Positions 10,501 to 12,137 of a stretch of 12,137 nucleotides of DNA are shown here, one piece after another (within the stretch, counting starts at the first letter, position 1; each line of letters begins with the position of its first letter). Under the pieces are notes generated by a model. That model saw nothing but the letters and a program-made list of their open reading frames with translations, did no database searches and was not told where the DNA came from. Origin of the DNA: CAYGTK01 sp964352775 (GTDB taxonomy: Bacteria > Bacteroidota > Bacteroidia > Chitinophagales > CAIOSU01); the NCBI GenBank assembly GCA_964352775.1, contig CAYGTK010000133.1, positions 1-12,137 on the forward strand, in the 5' to 3' direction. The position numbers were made by a program, and so were the translations under genes.

Positions 10501-12137
10501 CAATAGGCCATCTGCATGGTACGTACCGCTAGCAGCACTAAGGTCATCAAAGAGGAATAAGGTATCTGTACTTCCATAGAAGGTTCCTCCAGTTAGTTCA
10601 GTCGTTCCATGTATAGCGATCTTAGCACTATCGCCATAGATGGTCCCACCAGCTTGATTGAAATCGTCATTGATAATAGAGGTATGGTCATCAAAATAGA
10701 TGCTGCCTGTATAAGCACTATCTACCGTCCATCCAGCAACGTTGATGGTATCTTGTAAGTAACAATCAGCATTGTTATCCCCTGTGAACACCACGCTGTG
10801 TGTCGGAGTAGGAATAGTATCACCGCCTGTTCCTGTCGGGGTATAGCTCCAGTTGCCAGCATTGTCCCAGTCGGTATTCACATTACCCGTCCAATAGAGG
10901 GTATTAGTATTCACCCCGATATTAGTCTCGATCTCATACATCGTTTGCCCCAACGATTGCAGACTTACGTCAATGAGCAATCGTTCACTTGGGTCAACAT
11001 CTTGACTGTATTTGACCTCTTCATTCAAGCTGTAATACATTTTACTACCCAAGCGTTCTACACGCAGTATCGAGCCGACCGTGATGTCAGATGAGGAGAA
11101 GGCACTAGTTCCATTATTGAACACGCTAAAACTGCCATTTGTAGTTGTCATCAACATATAGTCTATGGTTGATTGTAGTAGTCCATCATCTTGTAAGGAA
11201 AACCCGATAGCAATGTTGGAGGGTTTACCGTAGGTGAACTCCACATATCCATTCTCATAGCTATCCAAGTAGTTGCTCGAATAAGCTCCAGACTGCCAGT
11301 TACTCGCAGTTGTTGTTTGTGCGAGTGTAGTGGCGGTAGCTGTGGTATTGGTCAAGCTTAGCCAATCAATTCGGTTTCCTACATACTGGGATCGTGCCAC
11401 GGTTCTGGAGGCGCCATCGGTCACTGTAAAGCTATAATACCCCTCTTCTAATCCTGTTTTGTAGATGGCGCTATCACCATCGCTCCAAGCTATGGAGAAA
11501 GGAGGTTCTATTCCTGCTGTATCAATGGTGATACTGCCTAGGGTGTCGCTTAGGGGTAATGGAGCTATCACTATACATTTCCCATCCAATGGTATACCGA
11601 TGTCTGTAGTAATGTCATATGTTCCTGGCATAAGTGCTGACATGGCCACTTCTAGCTGTAAGGGAAGTGATGCATCGGTCGCTAAGGCATAGACTGCTTG
11701 GCTGTTGATGTAATAGCGCATAGTGTCGCCTTCACGGCCGATACGTATCGTATCTCCTAACCTTGCTTCCCAACGATTACTTGCATCCGCTTGACCATTC
11801 TCCATTAGTTGTGCCCAAACGTAATTCCCCGAAGTGCTTTTTGCCATGTCTATACCCTGATACATGCTTTCTTCGGTCAGGTCGTAGCTCTCTGGACTAA
11901 AGCCTACTCGGAAACGATCGAAGATGTCCTTTACCACAAATTGGACATAACCATCTTCATTGCCTTCTAGACGATTGTTGGTCGAACCACCATCATCACA
12001 GGTGCTAGTACAATTGGTATTGACCTGTATAGAGTGCCCTGTGATATCCACACGGTGTAGATCTCTCCAAGAGAGGGTATAGCCTATCTCTACCGTTCTA
12101 CTGAATGAATTGCTATTGCCATCGGTCACCGTCAGGT
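1273..12137 (-). CDS. Giant T9SS-secreted surface protein with SprB, lectin-like, PKD and beta-helix domains (5' end beyond window)
   Basis: One frame stays open from the right edge to TAA at 1273-1275, at least 3620 codons. The first GTG (12129) is not a start, because it falls inside L-T-V-T-D-G, the last strand of an SprB-type repeat. Residues are numbered here from that GTG. Order: five lectin-like domains (19-178, 255-405, about 860-1010, about 1083-1238, about 1311-1467), four with a full SprB-type repeat in front; W-T-G blocks at 410-793 and 1469-1886; a cysteine-rich middle (1889-2653); parallel beta-helix (about 2770-3253); helical cassette (about 3343-3530); T9SS sorting domain (3535-3618). 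SprB-type repeats are known from the gliding adhesin SprB of Flavobacterium, and T9SS tails direct Bacteroidota proteins across the outer membrane. I infer a very long adhesive surface protein. No protease, glycosidase or other active site was recognised. The frame has no internal stop or shift, so the gene is probably functional. The signal peptide should lie beyond position 12137. Confidence 0.93.
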   Translation of the reverse strand, partial: LTVTDGNSNSFSRTVEIGYTLSWRDLHRVDITGHSIQVNTNCTSTCDDGGSTNNRLEGNEDGYVQFVVKDIFDRFRVGFSPESYDLTEESMYQGIDMAKSTSGNYVWAQLMENGQADASNRWEARLGDTIRIGREGDTMRYYINSQAVYALATDASLPLQLEVAMSALMPGTYDITTDIGIPLDGKCIVIAPLPLSDTLGSITIDTAGIEPPFSIAWSDGDSAIYKTGLEEGYYSFTVTDGASRTVARSQYVGNRIDWLSLTNTTATATTLAQTTTASNWQSGAYSSNYLDSYENGYVEFTYGKPSNIAIGFSLQDDGLLQSTIDYMLMTTTNGSFSVFNNGTSAFSSSDITVGSILRVERLGSKMYYSLNEEVKYSQDVDPSERLLIDVSLQSLGQTMYEIETNIGVNTNTLYWTGNVNTDWDNAGNWSYTPTGTGGDTIPTPTHSVVFTGDNNADCYLQDTINVAGWTVDSAYTGSIYFDDHTSIINDDFNQAGGTIYGDSAKIAIHGTTELTGGTFYGSTDTLFLFDDLSAASGTYHADGLLAFGDTAIVSFIDTLPDIALLDTNARVTLGTSLILANTLDLGDGYLHLTGDTLFITNADTAALRVNNGGIVAEEGDFSSSVYWQTNASSGTFTVPFTTSYGQNNPVGYSINTAGTGNGGVFLSTYQTDLSNRVFPDEDLKLTDVNGNSINDKVLKRYWNIAFGGYSAEPALDIQLSYAANDRVKDHFQNTINEHDLKGQFWIGGNWEAPTGTVDSSTNIVSIDSVFVGGVLVLVDSATLYQPTYINTEIVDQLPSTPNSGSITLNISNGLSPYTIKWDDASTGLTRSGLNAGIYGVEIIDANNDTSSFDIEVAYQFSWANTTNITATGNSLTKDTTTTAFDAIAVSDNYLSPGEDGFVSFTGATTDDEEYYFGLAADSTDVALLTYSFKTKYGYTYIVESGVQRGNYGKLAGHTFKIDRAGDTVNYYKDDYLIRQLAGQKSDGLILIAGLGKLSPVIDSIRASFDVPLRVALSTNNITAANNDGTINTQVIGGSSPYTYLWNDANTSAARTGLSASTYSVTVTDNGGATATAMADLGYGIEWTSTQLASTTSNSIQKDTSTSLWDAGASSVNYLPAGDDGFVSFEVSDAQSRFFYLGLSEQDLGVDPYTIEYAFRRSNDSVSVWESGRFIGAYGVVASGDVLKLERSGDSIHYYRNNSLLRSSWTDTTEQLLIDVSLGALQPKVRKMITSIGTPFGTTADVTGAYPTQNSSGAIDLDVLGGTSPYTYSWSTGATTQDLNSIPAGSYSVTVIDSLGDTTTSAIAVGNRVFWQNRTDVNTTGTSISKSSISAGYDAGASSMNYLPPGEDGFVSFLVDDVADKRFFIGLTEEDTDLTPSSINYAIERKGGRMLVKESNTLKLDAGKVYIGDVLKVERSGANIRYSRNDELLYTSTTDTTKGLFIDVSLGQNSPAINYIETNIDQVADFTTLYWTGEQDSLWSNPNNWSYYSGGAAANATPDSIRAAIYDGNGNVECLLTENSTTRYIILNNGYSQALDQNGNGLNILGDATLGGGTWTIDDTLQVGGDFSITSGTLYSGGYLSSIQGDFMQSGGTFNGDSASISIDGDLTLYGGVFNSTGNELTLTGNFTDTSSAFIHNSGELVMTTSANLSPSNSFYDLSLSDSLSIGLYDSLTIVNTLNLGVSSLSMNGNPIELKNASSSALTFAAGAKLLMDGSWDFSNNVKWNIAANTGTYILPFYTSDGLAVMEKLEVSSAGSGTGYFVFGQYATDPSSYPNNTPWPTELDSYYDTVTTDVSLYVADRFWKVKANGYSLTPQANLKLTYLDSELQGENLMGEIMLYSQQWDGSAWNDRSVSVDTANTQLTIDSLVSFGVFTLTDTPSTYATGSGCSDAISISDTAESPLFFIEDTIAWFSFYASDSILEISLSKGLFDSALVYVEVIDSCNGNIVYADSILPRRTIHIISLYGLIYGNQYFIKVYSNLENIRGVLFNKVRSSAVSNCPIPPTSATPLCNPDLYPNIGNNNCNLICNPEFCSSSPNLGTIPVGDLPGWGNFYGFATAIQSNLQYSIDGNVNQNGTNNLSTNAVLQAEGENCGQSIYANADFDPNKNYLMSYYRAHFFTTSSIGAYRLPIGINVYAYDNNTVSITGGPNQRPYPDLNPAGAVLCQIPATGLGPTPQAVFNNQIGTQLSGEFLDFEVICSQSGPCPFTVQYDRRVFPLSTGPNDDFNTIYINSYTDYMFDPNFDYPVSPSDVPELLLDQFEIVEDNFLDNQDETINCANQSVTLGGGYCELTNTTYLWFDQSGTNLLSTGESYTVSPATTTTYLVRRYIGFYEHPLASPGGFFQNGDVLLEDALGNQWTYDVSTGVYTNASGPTSTVPPFTEKAITVTVNNPVQEMITSTVRCDNNQLVVDFEIDPALCVDVDRWFFGDGNSILGPVTSTPHTYAAPSTYLVTVTQLNGGPNITHTVEVNPLPTVSINHNLPTEACEAGPYSADANITLSISSQSPPYTYDWSASTGCTNCTPVGPNPNNTGILLNSPLSAFIDLLVTDARGCTATDNVQVEPCCEVDFDIEGPGTTCCGGTGIGQGQTYEISTGTIPSGFTATWSVTDGIITNNLGNQITVDWNTPSGGTVCLELSNADCDPIEICKDVAECCLRETYKLDLATPTIPLADVINGVQAYRISNSWFLHLPCPTELYDNQASDGLAQVLETYHISYGVPYPVTANGGNSFTWNMEGVELLIEDRLDVNRDLEIDVARSSSNVQSIRFSMGGNASIHINEESDLDIISSNNTGNITVEQKCKILWDGIYINQGSSLRIETPERSNLLAFENAIVCRDGGNFILNNVDFTGGYKGIIIEDQTIAANQVVGNCWFSGTNTNNLFSPRAGQNSETGIETHDNLGLQIGVVNPVPQYNFFTGLNQGIHLTGSSALIVNNLFGYPQNTNRNISAADIPVGTGIFAENGNQNFTTQQNFDWLFIGNANNTSSQNDNLFLDVNTGIHVSSYGNPVITKNFFWQQRNQGAILVENGFNVPNSNLTTSIVNNRMFGSGIGIVTRNNANGMNINNNLINMFAATPGWVEIGILSLDDFSVSGFGLGGTATRSPNYHIYDNEIYDVDYGIGMVNRPGGNLYLNTIQTEEHPSSSFINAGISVENSNFSRTNCNTVTGGSSANENDQYGVRLSGTAVFSVNRNTLSTNGRSMSYNTPGWFYSMHGNTMEDFAVGIALDGNGSTLNNIGRPISFNHPNGRVDNNRWGYTTDPNVSYSKAFNGANSNDNTRYYLPTSNGTVGLVSSPNNFSAIDKLTTNAIAGAVSPFLAATHTSPQTYDPDVCSSYAPPFVPLVPGIIFDYAKALKIVGHSLPLSNDSLTYRWWARRDLYLALSQLDSLRENTAIYNNFASTYTATMAEIWLDSIKGDIITAEGFGIDNDEYTSFKARVNAISTSNTMEANLKNLALYKLDITQQGLTGELQNAVNDIATLCWFEGGPAVFEARAILIADSTALFGHNWEAGCTTAKKWAGNDSDKPKAIPTETVDQPLADYRLIPNLINGNMDANIYLDTEEVGTVLLYNLAGGLEAKYDVEEGVNNLALSQLHLPNGMYIYKVWVNNELVRTDKLVKIQ
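1560..2103 (-). other. Alpha-helical cassette between beta-helix and sorting domain
   Basis: About residues 3343-3523. After 3300 residues of beta-type sequence the protein turns helical: Y-A-K-A-L-K-I-V, Y-R-W-W-A-R-R-D-L-Y-L-A-L-S-Q-L-D-S-L, M-A-E-I-W-L-D-S-I-K-G-D-I, N-L-K-N-L-A-L-Y-K-L-D-I, L-Q-N-A-V-N-D-I-A-T-L-C-W. The amphipathic pairs resemble TPR-like hairpins but match no repeat well. Similar beta-helix, helical and T9SS tails occur in other Saprospiria-type surface proteins (recollection, not checked). Its role is unknown; folding or presentation of the sorting signal is a guess. Confidence 0.6.
2370..3850 (-). other. Right-handed parallel beta-helix domain
   Basis: About residues 2760-3253. 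It is made of rungs of about 20-25 residues ending in N-x-(I/L/F) turns with G-I strands: A-F-E-N-A-I-V-C-R-D-G-G-N-F, G-Y-K-G-I-I-I-E-D, N-Q-G-I-H-L-T-G-S-S-A-L-I-V-N-N-L-F, N-T-G-I-H-V-S-S-Y-G-N-P-V-I-T-K-N-F-F, G-I-G-I-V-T-R-N-N-A-N-G-M-N-I-N-N-N, Y-G-I-G-M-V-N-R-P-G-G-N-L-Y-L-N. This is the PbH1-type pattern of pectate-lyase-like proteins. No clear polysaccharide-lyase active site is recognised, so binding or a structural shaft is as likely as catalysis. A region of about 105 residues before it (4170-3850) probably forms its N-terminal cap. Confidence 0.82.
4171..6465 (-). other. Cysteine-rich middle region: PPC-like, jelly-roll, Ig-like and PKD domains
   Basis: Residues 1889-2653. First comes about 105 residues that look like a pre-peptidase C-terminal (PPC) type beta-sandwich (starts G-C-S-D-A-I, with I-A-W-F-S-F and Y-F-I-K-V-Y). 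Next is a stretch opening N-L-I-C-N-P-E-F and L-P-G-W-G-N-F, like the jelly-roll adhesion domains that begin N-L-V-x-N-x-x-F-E in Saprospiria proteins. An Ig-like domain follows (Q-S-V-T-L-G-G-G-Y-C-E-L, Y-L-W-F-D, T-T-T-Y-L-V). A PKD domain follows with W-F-F-G-D-G-N and H-T-Y-A-A-P-S-T-Y-L-V-T-V-T. Two more PKD/SprB-like domains carry C-C pairs. There are 28 cysteines here against five in the preceding 1888 residues, so disulfides are likely in the periplasm or outside the cell. Exact domain limits are uncertain. Confidence 0.7.
4710..4930 (-). other. PKD domain
   Basis: About residues 2400-2473. The W-F-F-G-D-G-N motif matches the W-x-F-G-D-G signature of PKD domains. The later H-T-Y-A-A-P-S-T-Y-L-V-T-V-T-Q is the usual H-x-Y-x-x-x-G-x-Y-x-V-x-L-T strand pair. 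PKD domains are extracellular beta-sandwiches used as spacers or for binding partners. This is the clearest named domain of the middle region. Confidence 0.85.
6472..7725 (-). repeat. W-T-G beta-rich block, copy 2
   Basis: Residues 1469-1886. It opens with L-Y-W-T-G-E-Q-D-S-L-W-S-N-P-N-N-W-S-Y, matching block 1. A ladder of rungs follows (S-G-G-T-F-N-G-D-S-A-S-I-S-I, L-T-L-Y-G-G-V-F-N-S, L-T-L-T-G-N-F-T-D), then a C-terminal half with R-F-W-K-V-K-A-N-G-Y-S, L-K-L-T-Y-L, and I-D-S-L-V-S-F-G-V-F-T-L-T-D. Length and motif order match block 1 closely, so the two arose by internal duplication. It is slightly longer because of extra rungs. Confidence 0.72.
7729..8415 (-). repeat. SprB-type repeat plus lectin-like domain, copy 5
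   Basis: Residues 1239-1467. The SprB part has S-G-A-I-D-L-D-V-L-G-G-T-S-P-Y-T-Y-S-W-S-T-G and A-G-S-Y-S-V-T-V-I-D. The lectin-like part has M-N-Y-L-P-P-G-E-D-G-F-V-S-F, F-F-I-G-L-T-E-E-D-T-D, G-D-V-L-K-V-E-R-S-G-A-N-I-R-Y-S-R-N and L-F-I-D-V-S-L-G-Q-N-S-P. By eye it is closest to copy 4, suggesting a recent tandem duplication of that pair. It is followed by W-T-G block 2. Confidence 0.82.
8416..9099 (-). repeat. SprB-type repeat plus lectin-like domain, copy 4
   Basis: Residues 1011-1238. The SprB part contains N-N-D-G-T-I-N-T-Q-V-I-G-G-S-S-P-Y-T-Y-L-W and T-G-L-S-A-S-T-Y-S-V-T-V-T-D, close to the consensus. The lectin-like part is also a good example: S-V-N-Y-L-P-A-G-D-D-G-F-V-S-F, F-F-Y-L-G-L-S-E-Q-D, V-W-E-S-G-R-F-I-G-A-Y-G, G-D-V-L-K-L-E-R-S-G-D-S-I-H-Y-Y-R-N and L-L-I-D-V-S-L-G-A-L-Q-P. 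It contains no cysteine. Confidence 0.82.
9100..9747 (-). repeat. SprB-type repeat plus lectin-like domain, copy 3
   Basis: Residues 795-1010. The SprB part has G-S-I-T-L-N-I-S-N-G-L-S-P-Y-T-I-K-W-D and R-S-G-L-N-A-G-I-Y-G-V-E-I-I-D. The lectin-like part has S-D-N-Y-L-S-P-G-E-D-G-F-V-S-F, Y-Y-F-G-L-A, V-E-S-G-V-Q-R-G-N-Y-G and F-K-I-D-R-A-G-D-T-V-N-Y-Y-K. The final strand is degenerate (L-I-L-I-A-G-L-G-K-L-S-P instead of L-L-I-D-V-S-L-G). It leads straight into copy 4 with no W-T-G block. Confidence 0.78.
9751..10902 (-). repeat. W-T-G beta-rich block, copy 1
   Basis: Residues 410-793. It opens with L-Y-W-T-G-N-V-N-T-D-W-D-N-A-G-N-W, an entry motif common in Bacteroidota surface proteins. 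Short rungs follow, such as A-G-G-T-I-Y-G-D-S-A-K-I-A-I and L-T-G-G-T-F-Y-G-S, which look like a shallow beta-helix or stacked beta-strands. The second half (R-Y-W-N-I-A-F-G-G-Y-S, I-Q-L-S-Y, L-K-G-Q-F-W-I-G-G-N-W, I-D-S-V-F-V-G-G-V-L) matches the end of block 2 in order and spacing. Function is not recognised; a structural spacer or stalk is likely. Confidence 0.7.
10915..11559 (-). repeat. SprB-type repeat plus lectin-like domain, copy 2
   Basis: Residues 191-252 form an SprB-type repeat: G-S-I-T-I-D, P-P-F-S-I-A-W-S-D-G, K-T-G-L-E-E-G-Y-Y-S-F-T-V-T-D. Residues 255-405 form a lectin-like domain with S-S-N-Y-L, E-N-G-Y-V-E-F, I-A-I-G-F-S, G-S-I-L-R-V-E-R-L-G-S-K-M-Y-Y-S-L-N, L-L-I-D-V-S-L-Q-S-L and I-E-T-N-I-G. 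A W-T-G block follows directly, as it does after copy 5. Confidence 0.75.
11596..12075 (-). repeat. Lectin-like domain, copy 1
   Basis: Residues 19-178, directly after the visible end of an SprB-type repeat (L-T-V-T-D-G). It shares the landmarks of the other copies: a leading S-W, E-D-G-Y-V-Q-F, R-F-R-V-G-F, the strand pair G-D-T-I-R-I-G-R-E-G-D-T-M-R-Y-Y-I-N, L-Q-L-E-V-A-M-S-A-L, and the exit T-D-I-G-I-P. It is the most divergent copy and has an extra N-T-N-C-T-S-T-C-D-D-G-G loop with two cysteines. The alternating strands and turns suggest a jelly-roll (SPRY or concanavalin-A-like) fold, which is inference. Confidence 0.7.

Noticed and set aside
7729..12075. Periodic repeats as a possible CRISPR or DNA-level satellite
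   Set aside because: The periodicity is in the protein (units of about 150-230 residues) and the DNA copies are diverged; there are no short identical repeats with spacers.
12127..12129. GTG as the start codon of the giant gene
   Set aside because: It lies within an SprB-type L-T-V-T-D-G strand, and the frame stays open to the window edge, so the real start is further upstream.

Overview
The window is a stretch of a Bacteroidota genome, probably from the Saprospiria or relatives. The class-level guess is inference from domain style: SprB-type repeats, PKD/Ig-like domains, a parallel beta-helix followed by a helical cassette, and a type IX secretion (T9SS) C-terminal sorting domain. Both genes lie on the minus strand, and both run off the window. 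There is no gene-free stretch longer than about 65 bases. I see no tRNA, rRNA, CRISPR array, insertion sequence, phage gene or replication origin.

Positions 12137 down to 1273 are one uninterrupted reading frame of at least 3620 codons. It lacks its N-terminus, since the frame is still open at the right edge. It encodes a giant secreted surface protein. From N to C it carries: five lectin-like domains of about 150 residues, four of them preceded by a full SprB-type repeat and the first by the visible end of one; two long blocks that open with a W-T-G...W...N-W motif and continue as short beta-rich rungs; a cysteine-rich middle with PPC-like, jelly-roll, Ig-like and PKD domains; a right-handed parallel beta-helix; an alpha-helical cassette; and a T9SS type A sorting domain. 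Such a protein would be exported by Sec, passed through the T9SS and left on or released from the outer membrane, most plausibly as an adhesin or filament.

Positions 1272 to 1208 form a 65-base spacer holding a perfect 11-bp inverted repeat, a likely intrinsic terminator for the giant gene. Its arms also contain two in-frame ATGs for the next gene.

Positions 1207 to 1 hold the first 402 codons of a second secreted protein: a signal peptide and a beta-propeller-like domain of a kind common at the N-termini of Bacteroidota PKD/T9SS surface proteins. Its C-terminus lies beyond the left edge. The two genes look like a tandem pair of cell-surface proteins. No enzyme, regulator or secretion machinery is present, so any joint function is inference.
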